Assembly (NCBI GenBank): GCA_030407085.1
Contig: CM059587.1
Location: 105,483,501-105,547,500 of the forward strand
DNA: 64,000 bases
From: Trichopria drosophilae
Taxonomy: Eukaryota; Arthropoda; Insecta; Hymenoptera; Diapriidae
Direction of reading: 5' to 3'
Positions 47,887 to 59,779 of the stretch are shown piece after piece; within the stretch, counting starts at the first letter, position 1, and the number at the start of each line of letters is the position of its first letter. Below the pieces are notes generated by a model. It did no database searches and was not told the DNA's origin. It saw only the letters and a list, made by a program, of their open reading frames with translations. Made by a program: the position numbers and the translations under genes.

Positions 47887-50807
47887 TCATGATCGTCGTA
47901 TCTCGCATTGCTGATAACCGTAAGATTGTGCCCAAACACACATTGGTCTTCCACCTATACATGCATCCTGATCGTATTGGCATTTTGCAGTTTTCTTATT
48001 TGAACTTATTTGGCATTGCTGTCGGTTTGGCTTCTTAGTAGTAACCTGTTCAACATTAATAAAAAACAATGTTAATAAATATTACTATAGTAATGCCATT
48101 AAGTGTCAGACTGCTTCATGTATTTATTTATGAATGTAGAATTATGGCAGATTTTTACATTTACAACAAACATCACATTAAATGAGGACGAAAGTGCAAT
48201 GCATTTCCTCCCCTGATACACATAATCTCTTGTTATATCTACATAAAAAATGCCTCCTTAACAAACTGTACGAGTAGAAGATCGTAAAGAGATATTTTCA
48301 AATATTTTACGGAAATTTGTCGTTTTGCGCACGGAAAATGTATGGAAATCGAGTACTGTTTAATTTGAAATTTTGCGGTGATATCGATTACTCGGAAAAC
48401 TAAAACATTCCGTAAGTTTTTGAAAAAATAAAGTCTTAACACAAGTGCTCATTGGTGACAACTGACTCGTGCAAGATTAAATCAATGTGCTTTAAATTTC
48501 ACAATCATTAAGTTACTACCAAATTACCGCACTTGCATTTTAATGTGATAATAAAAAATATATTTCTTAGGTGGGTAGAATAAAAATAACCTTCATTTTG
48601 AATTTTTTTAAAAAAAGAATTACTTACCGTGCATTTTTTACCAAATTCTTCGTACGTTTGGAACAAGCTCCGTCGCTCGTCGTTTAACTGGGATGCTGTT
48701 AAGTAAAGCGAACAATCCGAAATCGCAAACTTGTTACCTTGCATTTTTCCAGATACAATAAACTTATCGCCTTTGACTACACTCTTCGAACAATATCTTG
48801 ACCAAGAAGCTTCAATTATGGTATTAGTAGGTACAGGATTTTTGGACTATATAACGAAATAATTTCAAATTAACGTGATTAAGTTTGTTTATGTAGCCCT
48901 TATTTATACATAACTGTAAACTGATTTGACCAAACAGTTTATGAATATCAAACTTTTTATTATTAATTTACCTTGAATACTTCAAGAACTACCACATCAT
49001 ACTCCGCGTGACTTGTGGTTCCTCTTAGAGCTTCTCGCACTTCCAAGAACACAACTAAAATACGTAGAGAATTTAATATTTGATTCATATTAATCGAAAA
49101 ATTCTAAATGAAAGAAAACAATAACAATTACATCCTTTTCAAAAATAAAGGGCTATTCTTTTTTATAAAAATATTTGTTTTCACTCTTATTCTCGAAGGA
49201 TTTAATTTGCTAAATGTTCAATATATCCATGCTGCTGCCTTCAATATACATCCAGTAACATATGATCCACATTAAGCAAATACTTATTTATATAATAGCT
49301 TTTGTTGTCGCTGATATGTTCTGGATGTCAAACAAAAAGAATAAACTAACGGATTTCTAAAAAATTTGTTATTTATGGGTTCTACGATTATATGAAAAAA
49401 CAAAATTTATTTTGGTTGCTTGTAAGGAAATTTAAATCAGATGTTAAAAATTTAAATAATTTACCGCCTAAGCTGATACTGATAATAATTACGCCAAAAT
49501 AATAATTAAATTTTAGACATTTTCAACAACAATATAATATGTAGGTAAACCAGTATATTTATATATTTTTGGTGTCGCTGAATCCGAATTCAATGACTGT
49601 TGGACCGTAACAGACCTAAGTCAAGGTCAGTCAAAGGTCAAATACAGAGAATCTTTCACGCTTCTCTTTGACAAATCATAATACTAATTTCGCAAATCTT
49701 TTAATACCATAATAGTCTGATATTATAAAAGAGTAGTAATCCTACACTAAGCAGAGAGGTATAGTGATTTAAAAACATATTTGGTTTAATGTTTATCTTA
49801 TTACATAAATGCTTAAATTGTTTTAAATTTGCGACTTGATAGTATTTATTAGATCTCATCTGATGACGAAATACTGTATTTGAATGAAGCGATCTCAAAA
49901 ACATACCAATATCCAGTTTTAAAGCGATATCATACCGTTTCCCTACATTTGACTTTTGAATGACCTTAACTAAGGTTTGCCATGGTTCAACGAATAAATA
50001 TACCGGTTTACGTAGATATTAAATTACATCTCTACATTTGACCTTCGATTGCCCTTGACTTAGTGAGGTCAAATGGAAGCAGATTTGGGTTCAGCGATTC
50101 CAAACATGTAGTGGTACACGACTGGTTTAACGAACTAACCACTTTTTTGTGGGGATGTGTTATTTCTATCTCTCGATTAAAATGAACTATAATATTTTGT
50201 ACAAACATTTAAATGATTATGGCTTGTTAATCTTAACATTTTCGGAATCTCAATAAGTACATTTATAATACTTTCTGTCTTTAATTTCATAAATCTTATT
50301 TGATTCATATTGATTTGTACAAATCCTGTAAATAAATTGCCTCCGGAGTCCTTTTGAACATTCTTTCCTGGGGATAAAGTTGATTTCGAATATTTTATAA
50401 ATTAATTTATGAAAAATTGTTATGCAACATCCACCTGTACTACGACAAGGTGAGTTGAAATTGTTTAAGATTTTAATGGGATATTGCAAAGTCGATTGTT
50501 TTTTTTTTACTTTCAAAACAAATAATTTTTTAAAAGTTCCACGTGACGACATATGGTATAACATGTTCACATTTTAATGAACCTATCTATGAAATATTTA
50601 GAAACATTTATGCTCTCCTAGTTATATTAAAACATATCTTATTGTAACATAAAACAAATCGTTATTGTGTGAAATTAAATTGATCAATTTACCACTCTCT
50701 TCTGAATTATATATCATTTGATTATGACGTGGTTGGCATTTACATCTGTAGTCTTGTGCCGAAACAGCGGCTATGACAGCAATAGTCCAAATTGCTGCGA
50801 ATTTCAT
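47887..50807 (-). CDS. TIMP-L7: TIMP-like protein with displaced N-terminal Cys
   Basis: Exons 50693-50807, 48972-49054, 48628-48846, 47887-48045; 191 aa. Leader MKFAAIWTIAVIAAVSA with AVSA cleavage site, then QDYRCKCQPRHNQMIY: four residues precede the first Cys, one more than in L6, and Arg would sit at -1 if cleaved at Cys. Exon 2: VVFLEVREAL...LEVFK. Exon 3: a Cys-Ser segment at SKRYCSK-like position (48780-48795), DKFIVSG, SDCSLYLTASQLNDERRSLF, KKCT. Exon 4: RQQCQIS, AKCQYDQDAC, MCVWAQSYGYQQC. Phases match the other copies. AATAAA at 47760-47765. L6 and L7 share the VTTKKPN/ITTKKPN linker and the NDE(K/R)R motif, unlike the FTxERRE of L4/L5/L8. The classical inhibitor mechanism is doubtful; a changed target or a non-inhibitory role is possible. 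Confidence 0.9.
48240..48545. repeat. GCACGGAAA/CCGCAC repeat in TIMP-L7 intron 3
   Basis: Shares plan and words with 11095-11400, and position with 35200-35480 in L6. Confidence 0.5.
49600..50115. repeat. TGACCTT-type repeat, copy 4, in TIMP-L7 intron 1
   Basis: GTCAAGGTCAGTCAAAGGTC, ACATTTGACTTTTGAATGAC and ACATTTGACCTTCGATTGCC phrases at irregular spacing. Confidence 0.45.
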
Positions 50808-51748
50808 GTTTGTTAAATCTGAAATGTTGACGAAAATTAAATGATTTTCAATATAACAGAAAATAAATAAATGTAATAAAATTTTATTATTTTTAAACAG
50901 GGTTTGGGTGTTTTCATTCAAATAGATTAATGATTCGTGTTTGCAACTTCTTAATTATTGTAGATATTACATAATTTTGTTTTCAATTATTATCGAAGTT
51001 TATTGCATGAACTGTAGATACGATTCTCTGTAATTTAGTAACAATCTTGGTTCTAATTAGTTCTGTTAATGATAACGAAAAAATTTACAAATATTTCCAC
51101 AGCATTTTTTGTCGAAAATCTCCAAACGCTTAACTGCATGTACTTTAATTTTAACTAAAGAAATGTGTTTTATGTTATTTTTTATTTAACTAAGTTAACC
51201 ATTAACACTCTGTACAAAAACTGTAAATATATATAATAGTTTATAATTAACGTGTAATGCAAACGTACTGAGCAAAGAGATTATACATCAATTAGAAATT
51301 CAGAAATTAATATCTAATATCTAGAGACGTTTAATCTATATACATGTTTGTTTTTTATTATTCCATCATTATAACTCATTTACAAAACAATGTGTTTGTA
51401 AACGTGTATCTGAAGTTTAATTTATATCCATTATTTGCTAAGAAAATTTGTATTGGGGAAGAAGTGATTAGTTTATTTAATTATACCAGTTTATCTTTAA
51501 TCAGGTTTTTATTAATGTTGGTAAAGAACTTTTTTGTCAACAATACCAAGAGAAATAGTAAGAATAATCAGTTACGGCGCACACAGTTTTTCCAAATAAA
51601 TTTAAAAATGACTTAACCCAACAAGAAAAACTGGTTGCAGCCAAGACTTATGAAAGGAACTCGTACTTTTAATTCATGCAAGAGATTTTGAAAGTCGAAT
51701 TAATGGAAAGATACTTTATGTCTTTATACGCCAAACAGCAGATACTTC

Positions 51749-53130
51749 TTAACCCATTAAGGACGGGAGACGCACATATTTACGTTGATTTTCGACCTCC
51801 ATTCTCAACAGGAAATAAAATTAATATTGACTTAAAAGTGACCAACCCTACCATTTTCGAGTATGCTCTTTCGATTGGCGTAGTCAAAATTGCATTTAAA
51901 TTGATTTAAAAACCAATATGGCGCATTTTAAATTAAAAAATGAACAAAATTTCGTGTGTTTCGTTTTTGTGAATTTTTTTTCCTATCAATAACGTTACCA
52001 GATCGATGCCTTTCTGCAACCAAAAGTGCACAAAATATATGAACTTCAACTAGGAATTTTCTTGTTTTGCCCTGAATCAACATAACCTCTTCAAAACGTC
52101 AATATCTCGAAAAAATAAACCTTATTCTATCAATTATGAACATTATTGATGAAATTCGCATCTCTAGTGGTATTATTTTCCCTAAAACGGAGCTCCAGGG
52201 GTTTTCGAAGTTGCTGATCAGCAATTTGAGGTTAGATTTTTAAAATTCAAGATGGCGGATCCAATATAGTGGACTGAAATTCAATAAAATGCTTTAAAAT
52301 CGCGATAAAATGCGTATACGGGATTTTTTGGGGTTGTTCATCACGAATTTGAGGCTAGATTTTTAAAATTCAAGATGGTGGATCCGATATGGCCGACCGT
52401 ATTTCATGAAATAATTCAAGATCATGCGATAATGTTTATACGGGAATTTTCTCAAAGAAATGTCTTGAAATCTAGGAAAGTTTAATAATTTATTTTCTCT
52501 GAAACTATACATTTTAAAGGAAATTTCCAAAAACAAAAATATCTTAGAATTGATTAAAGAACCTTCTCAAATTTTTTCAGATTTTATAAATGACTTTTTT
52601 CAAAATTTCGATTTTTCAAATTTTTGAAAAATCAAAAAATGCTTCAACGCATTCTGATAAAATTTGAAAGTATTGTTTGACTCATTTCAAAGCATTTTTG
52701 TTCCTGGCAAATTTTCTCTAAAGTCTATAGTATTCAAGACAAAAATTTGTCAAAACAATTCATCAATTTTTTCAACATATTGACGTTTTGAAGAGGTTAT
52801 GTTGATTCAGGGCAAAACAAGAAAATTCCTAGTTGAAGTTCATATATTTTGTGCACTTTTGGTTGCAGAAAGGCATCGATCTGGTAACGTTATTGATAGG
52901 AAAAAAAATTCACAAAAACGAAACACACGAAATTTTGTTCATTTTTTTATTTAAAATGCGCTATATTGGTTTTTAAATCAATTTAAATGCAATTTTGACT
53001 ACGCCAATTGAAAGAGCATACTCGAAAATGGTAGGGTTGGTCACTTTTAAGTCAATATTAATATTTCCTGTTGAGAATGGAGGTCGAAAATCAACGTAAA
53101 TATGTGCGTCTCCCGTCCTTAATGGGTTAA
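51749..53130. mobile_element. Second piggyBac-like foldback element, TTAA-flanked
   Basis: TTAA then CCCATTAAGGACGGGAGACG at the left; the inverse at the right, ending in TTAA. Arms of about 350 bp pair almost perfectly (for example TTCTGCAACCAAAAGTGCAC and its inverse); the interior is AT-rich. The same short translated segment appears in opposite orientations in both arms, which is only a result of the inversion. It lies upstream of TIMP-L7 within DNA duplicated from the L6 region, where it is absent. Confidence 0.75.
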
Positions 53131-53799
53131 GGGGAGGGTCCAAATACAAAATCAGCTGTATACAACAGTCGCTCAAAAAATACCAAAAAATTATTTCGTT
53201 AGCAATTTTCCACGAATAATTAAGTGGTACCGTGATAAAAAGTGCAACAAATTCTTTTGACCAATTAATTTTTGCGCAACAAAAAATTTGTTATTTGGAA
53301 AAATTGCTACTAAATTTTTTTAAGTAAAGGAGGAAAATCACATTTTTATGGTTCAAAAAATTGTTTATATATTTTACTCTAGCACCACTGAATTACATGT
53401 CAATAATTGCTAAAAAAATAATGTTTTGATATTTTTTGAACGGTTGATTTGGTGCCTGGGCCCTTTAAAGATTCCATCCAAAAACATTCCTCAAAGTTGT
53501 CTTAGCTGTGACTTTTTTAAATATTAACAGTTTTCATACCCGAGATCTTGAATTTATCTTATTATAAAATCTGTCATATTCAAAGAATTAGTGCTTTCAG
53601 GGTAATGATAGTCATTTTTTACTTTTGTATAAATTGTTATTGGGTGATTTCACTTCTATTCATAACGATTACAGTCCAAATCGTTTACAAAATAAACCGC
53701 AAAAGAAAGATAAATTAATTGTAGTTATAGAGAAATAATTGTCCATTAAATTATTTATTTGAAACTGAGAGTGAAAGGTTTTTAGTACTGAAATAAACG

Positions 53800-54330
53800 C
53801 AAAAGTCTTGTTCAAATCACTTAAAAGCTCTTTTAAAGTAGTGATTCACAATTCTTAAAATGTGTATGATCAAATAATGAATAATATCTACTTGCTGTTT
53901 ATGTTGGTTATAAAGATCTTATACTATTGTTACCCAATGTCACTTCTGAACTGATTTACCTTATCTGTAACGTTTAGTTTTTGTCAGTTTCACGTCTTCC
54001 TCAGCTACTGACATTATCATTACAAAAAAGATTGTTTATATAGACAAATCCCTCTGATTTGCACTGTAGCTCATATCCAAATAGAAATTAAGATATTATC
54101 GGCATTTTCTTAGCCCCGAATAAATAACAAATCAATACACTCAACATTTCCCGGAATTCGTAAATTATCCATATTGAATAATATTCTTTTTACCTTGCCT
54201 GTTTGATATTTGCCGTGTGTTTTCCGAAAATTGATAAAAATTAGCAGTTATCATTCAGTGTTTACGAATGTTAAGTCTTATGCACTGTATTTTTATAATT
54301 TTATGATTACGTATTATACATAAAACTGAT
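53800..54330. repeat. Upstream segmental duplication, TIMP-L7 copy
   Basis: Counterpart of 42200-43100; see shared phrases there. Diverged by substitutions and small indels. Confidence 0.7.
54034..54042 (-). promoter_or_regulatory. Candidate TATA box upstream of TIMP-L7
   Basis: Counterpart of the TATA-like site at 42751-42761. It is 3.2 kb before the L7 ATG, but about 1.8 kb once the inserted foldback element (51749-53130) is subtracted, matching the L6 spacing. Confidence 0.3.
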
Positions 54331-55142
54331 ACTTAAATCGTTCCCCTTATGAAAAGTAATCTTTTCTATTAATAATTAATTTTGATATATTTCATATTAT
54401 CTATACCAACTTTATAACGTTACGAAATCATAGTAATAGAAGGCACATTAATAATACAATTTTGATTTCTGGTTAAAAAATGTCCATCATAAGATGGCCT
54501 TGCATTAGAAAAATAACATTGTTTACTGCAAACAAGATATGTTTTGATCTTTCTCATTAATACCAATTTATTATTATGTTTAAGATTAAGTAATTTAGTG
54601 TTAGTATGTATAATTAAATTGAAAAAACTAACATTTAAAATCGATTTTATGTCATTTAAAACCTACAAAAATTACTCAATTCACTGAATTTCGTAAACTC
54701 AGTAATGAAACTACTTTACGTTTTGGCTTTTTTCTCTTTCAGTGTGTCTAAAGACGAATTCAAGCTAAAAACTTATAGAAGAGATTCAAATATTATTAGT
54801 TCACTTCGGAATATAAAAATTCTAAGAATTTTTTGTTCTTTGCAATTTTGTTTTTAATGCCAATAATTTTCAAGACTAAATATAATATTTTAAATTCATT
54901 TCCTCGAAAACTTCTGGACAAAATTGCAAAAAAACAAAATCCACGTAGAATACATCATAGAATATCCTAACATTTTTTCGGCATTGTTTATAAACAATTT
55001 ACAATTTTGAAACAAAATTTAGAACAAAAGATGTCTCAAAATATCATTAAAAACATCTGAAAAAATTCCATTATATTTCTCAATGAATTCTAAAAATTTT
55101 TCATTCTGAGCATTTTTTTAAATACGCTCATAGTTTTTTTTT

Positions 55143-56254
55143 ACAAAAAAGTAAAATACACGTGTTTTTTTATTTTAATATGATATCTAAAATTTTCGAG
55201 TCATGATTTTTCAAAGTTTACGATGTTATAAAAACGTATTGTTTTCAAACTCCTGTAACTCAAATTCGTTTGAATATAGAAAAAATATTTGTTAGGATGA
55301 AAGATTCGTATTTATGGACGCTTTGCGATGAAATATAGAAAAATTTTTGTAAAATATCTTTGACGTATTTATTTGGTAAATGTTATAAACAAATTCGATT
55401 TTCTGAAAAGCGCCATGATTTTTTAAAATTTGTTTGCATTAAAAATATTCGTTCAACTATGTAGAAAATACTGTACAAATTTCAGAATGGCCCGTTAACA
55501 ACTTTCTAAGCAATTAATTATTATTTAAAGAACTGCGCGCGGAGCGTGCCTTTGCACGTTGTACTGGATTTGATGCGATTCCTTCTACACGAAGTTTTAT
55601 TAGTTTAATGATTAGTACTTTGAACAACGGTACAAATGATGTCTACTATTAAATTTTACTGCCATTGTTGTAATCCTTTCAAGGAGAGAGCACATAGTTC
55701 AAAATATTTTATAAAAAATTCGATTTTTATAAATTAGACATGATTTTAAAAAATGTTTGTTATTAAAAAAGTTCACATACAATATGTAATGCATAGCATA
55801 AAATTTAAAATTCGTGTTGAAAGAATCGCATCAAGACCGCAGTTACGACCGTGCGAAGACACAGCTCCGCGCGCTCGGACTTGCAAAACGGCGAGTCCGC
55901 GCGCAGTTCTTTAAATAATAAATTGCTTAGAAAGTTGTTAACGGACCATTCTGAAATTTTTACAGTATTTCCTACATAGTTGCACGAATATTTTTAATGA
56001 AAATAAATTTTTAAAAATCATGCCGCTTTTCAGTTTTTCATTTTTTTTTGTTAATTTTTTTATATTTCATCGCAAAGCATCAGTAAATACGAATCTTTCA
56101 TACTCACAAATATTTTTTCTATATTCAAACGAATTTGAGTTACAGGAGTTTGAAAATAATACGTTTTTATAACATCGTAAACTTTGAAAAATCATAACTC
56201 GAAAATTTTAGATATCATATTAAAATAAAAAACACGTGTATTTTACTTTTTTGT
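55143..56254. mobile_element. Long inverted-repeat element with GC-rich core
   Basis: ACAAAAAAGTAAAATACACG at the left and its inverse at the right. Arms of about 350-450 bp include TTCAAACTCCTGTAACTCAA / TTGAGTTACAGGAGTTTGAA and TTTCTAAGCAATTAATTATT / AATAATAAATTGCTTAGAAA. Near the inner arm ends are GCGCGCGGAGCG / CTCCGCGCGCTC segments. No coding frame. End type not assigned: no clear target duplication. Confidence 0.65.
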
Positions 56255-56990
56255 CTAGAATATGAAAAAAATATGCCGAAGAATTTAAAATTTGAATTTT
56301 AAATCTGACGTGGAATGACCTAAATGTTTGGCGCCACATTGGAATTCCTGATTTCTGAAACTTATAATTTTGACCTAGGAATCTTGAAAAGCGACCTTCA
56401 TAATAGTAGGATATGTACTTATGATTTGTTTCAACTTCGATTTTGGTACCAAATACTTGATTGAATTTGAAGCAGAAAACATATCCTTTGGGCGTTATTA
56501 AATGGGCTGAAATCGGATAAAAAAAGCATAGTAACATAGAATAATCAAAATAACTAATGTAAAATAACGCCTACACTAGACAGAAAAGCTTTTCTTATCG
56601 CATATATATAGTAATTATTCCAGTTCGATTTATATAAATCATATTTCATATTTTAGTCGCGGTGGATATAACTTACTCGCTTGGCTCGCTCAGAAACGTA
56701 CGCCCTGCAGCGAGTCGGCTATTCCTTAATACTCGTTCGCTTAGGAGCCGTCTATAAACCATGTGGACAATTTTTCACCCATTGCCTAGCCCCCCCCCCC
56801 TACGCGGATGCTAATTCAGTATTCGTGCTATTACGAAAGAAAAATTCTTAATGAACATTTTATTATGGGTTTTGAAGAACCTTTTCCCATATAAGAGTAA
56901 AAAAGGACAGTCCTTATATTATTTTTAAGCGAACGCAAAGAATTCTTCTACAATTCTTATTTCATAAAAACATTCAAGAAGTATTTTTTT
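56255..56990. other. Spacer, no gene supported
   Basis: The minus frame at 56220-56537 starts inside the inverted-repeat element and has no recognisable family. A C-run lies at about 56789-56800. Confidence 0.4.
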
Positions 56991-56997
56991 TTTAAAT

Positions 56998-57393
56998 TTA
57001 AAAATTTTGTTTGCTTATTGGATATGAATTGACTCCACAATCTAAATCAGATCTAAGTTTGGTCATCTCCCGAGCTATTGAAACCACTGCCAGCGCGAGT
57101 CCAACACCAATGGCTGTTACAGTCCCCTGAAGGTTCCTCCCAGCTTCACAGCTCCTGTGAATACCATTACATATGACCTGAATTCGATTTAATAGGTTCG
57201 TCTTTAAAATTTCTACGAAGATATTTAATGCGAAAACAAATTGTACTGTTGTTGAATTGATGAGTAATAATACGATTACATCCGCTATATTTCTTAAAGT
57301 ACCTTCAAAAAACGGGAAGACGCGGACTTTTAAACCAGGAGTACATGAATGACAGATTAGTCCTTGAAACATACCGATCAGATTAGCAACCAA
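56998..57393 (-). CDS. Hypothetical protein or exon, membrane-like
   Basis: 131-residue open frame, unusually long for this AT-rich DNA and with balanced composition. Two hydrophobic stretches (NIADVIVLLLINSTTVQFVF and VTAIGVGLALAVVSIA), paired Cys (ICHSC) and a C-x6-C segment (CNGIHRSC). It ends at a TAG-like stop near 56998. I do not recognise the family. It could be one exon of a membrane protein or a fragment of a degraded multicopy gene; the region to its right (57.4-58.5 kb) is decayed coding-like DNA. The start is uncertain because an upstream exon may exist. Confidence 0.35.
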   Translation of the reverse strand: MVANLIGMFQGLICHSCTPGLKVRVFPFFEGTLRNIADVIVLLLINSTTVQFVFALNIFVEILKTNLLNRIQVICNGIHRSCEAGRNLQGTVTAIGVGLALAVVSIAREMTKLRSDLDCGVNSYPISKQNF

Positions 57394-57559
57394 ACAGAGG
57401 ATTCTATGATGCTACTCAACCACCAGCTTAAAATTCACGGGAAATCGGCGATTTGTACAACGCGTCTGAAAGCGGAGCGCAAAAGCCCCAGTCTGGTGTT
57501 CAATGTTGGCCGTTGGAACGCACATGATCAAGAACCATTTAATCAACTTGTACCCAGAT

Positions 57560-58480
57560 AGGCTCATAGCCATAATAAGGAATAAACAACACCGTAAAAT
57601 GGAGAGAGGGCACTTACACAAGCCGTTACATAGGTTATTTTTCCGAAATGCTCTGCGTCTTATCTCTCTTAAGACCAGCTAGTTTAAAATCTAAGACCGA
57701 GAGCTCTATCTCTGCCTACCAAGATGAAGGCATCCAATCTTAGCTTACCGCAGGAATATTTGACATCAAGCGGTAGAGATGAAACGTCCGAATCGCAAAG
57801 GGTTTACAAGTCGCAACTTAACGAGCCAATCATGCATCTCTTGTCAGTATGCCTAAGGTATGCAGTCTAAGCGTACATAACGCCATAATTCAGCAGTCAG
57901 AGTGCTGTACTACCATCTGCGCAATACTTACGGTGTTATCGCAACCTTAGTTCTGCATTAGTTCCCAGTGATTTTGAGTTCTTAGTCGGGAATGAGATGC
58001 GCCGCATATACTGAAATTATTCATTTCCAACAAGCAGGCAAAACTGCCGACAATCCTGATATTATCTTTCTCGATTATGATGAAAAACCTTCAGCATAGA
58101 GTCCTCTGCGCCGGCAGATGATAAGTATAGTCGTCAGGAAGATATAAAGCTGACAAAGTGTCATGATCTCATGTACAAATTCCGCATGTCTTATCGGGGA
58201 TATAATATCAAGTTCGTCGTTCTAATAAGTGAAGTGCTGGGAGGGATGAAATCTACTTTCTCAGCGAACATCATGAGAATCTTGACCTGTCGATATTATG
58301 CTGATTTCATTTCCGTCCGAATAAAAAAAAGTAGTGCATCTGGGATCGTCTCTCCATTTACTAAGAATGCACGAAAGTCTGTAACCTCTAACCTGGTGGT
58401 AGAGGGAGTGGTTCCAGAGTAACTTCGGCCCGGTATTATCTACAACAACGTGAATGCATGTAGATGTCATTTTCTACACG
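57560..58480 (+). pseudogene. Decayed retroelement-like coding relic
   Basis: The frame from 58100 to 58420 reads KLTKCHDLMYKFRMSYRGYN, then IKFVVLISEVLGGMKSTF, resembling the C-terminal tail of some LINE-encoded polyproteins (K-Y-x-x-L-x-x-E...W...V-x-V-x-P-x-V-I-G-A-L-G). GC content is higher than in the neighbourhood and frames are broken to the left. Assignment rests on one motif. Confidence 0.35.
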
Positions 58481-58530
58481 GAAATAAAGTTGGCACATAA
58501 GCCGTATGAAATGAGAGAAGGATTTTCTTA

Positions 58531-58645
58531 CCCGATTTTGGGATCTATGACGCCCCAAAGTCAGAGAATACTGGCTTTGCTGGCGAGTCCAATGATTAGT
58601 GCGTGGGGCGCCCTTTTTTGGGGCGTCATAGTTCTCAAAATCGGG
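58531..58645. mobile_element. 115-bp palindromic element
   Basis: CCCGATTTTGGGATCTATGACGCCCC-like left arm pairs with GGGGCGTCATAGTTCTCAAA and ATCGGG at the right. Confidence 0.65.
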
Positions 58646-58649
58646 TGAG

Positions 58650-59779
58650 CGCGGCCATTTCCTTAAATGGAAAATTCTTCTATCAGTTCGAATGGCTTGT
58701 GTGCCAAATTTGCGTGTACTCTGCAGGCGGTGGAAAAAAAATTTCGGAAGGTCGCGGGAGGTTAGGATTTTAGGCCGTAATTCTTACCGTGAGGTAAAGA
58801 AGGCCTATCCAAGGAGTGCTCTCCACGATGTTATATCCCCTATGTATATAATCTATTTTCCCCCTCCGAATAAAAAACAAGTAAAAGTGTACTCATTACT
58901 TCAGCTTACCGCAGGCATGAGATAAGTAAGTAAATCACCTTTCAAATATGGTGCACATTGTACTGCACATTGTATCGTGTTCATTATAGGTTAACTCCTT
59001 AGAAGGACGACGAATCTGTCATGAAGAAGCTAAATTTCTCATAAAAAGTTGAATTCATAACAGGCAGACCATATCTCCATGATTAAAAGAAAGTTTTAAT
59101 TATGTGTCCCGAGCAATTTCTATGGCCAGCAATTACGGGCTAACCCGGCCTAATATTATTATAATACTTATATAATATTATTATAATACTTATATAATAT
59201 AATATAATACTTTTATGTTTGTTTCCTCTAGTCAAGAATATGTCTGACTATACTGTCTGGATCTACTGCAAGTAGTAGCATCCTATGTATACTAATGTGA
59301 ATTATTTTATCAATCACGTTAGCGACTCAAAACTATTTATTAAGTGAATAATATTCATATTTATTTGCTAGATGATCACTGTAGTTAAACAATTATGCAT
59401 TATAAGGCTACGTGCGATTATAGACGAAAACTAAAAACTAAATAAATCCACTAATAAATTGAACAATAATATCTCTGAATACAAAATACACAGTTTTTCC
59501 AATATTTTGAATAGCATGATTAATTACATAACTCTTTGAGGGACACATTATTGTGTGGAACAAATTTTTAAAACCACTGGTAAACGAAGAATTTTCACTT
59601 GGAAGCAAACCTGCGAACGATACATTTGGCTCGATTTAGGTTACTATTTTTAGCTTTCGTTTGCAGTACGGTTTTACCCAGAGAATTTGTCGATAGTCAA
59701 GCTTTATATTCCGTAATTTCGGCGCACTGAACTATTTTCATTTATTTACTGGAGATGGTGTTCTTTGGTAATATTATGA
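58650..59779. other. Spacer left of TIMP-L8
   Basis: Tandem AT-rich repeat TAATATTATTATAATACTTA at 59148-59212 (about three units). AATAAA for L8 at 59741-59746. No gene recognised. Confidence 0.45.
59148..59212. repeat. AT-rich minisatellite
   Basis: ATAATATTATTATAATACTT unit repeated about three times with slight variation. Confidence 0.7.

Larger units (their letters stand above)
53131..55142. other. Far upstream region of TIMP-L7
   Basis: Contains the duplicated block (53800-54330) with a TATA-like site. No coding signal. Confidence 0.45.

Noticed and set aside
51676..53176. Two frames encoding the same NPLRTGDAHIYVDF segment, looking like a duplicated gene
   Set aside because: They are the two inverted arms of one TTAA-flanked foldback element.
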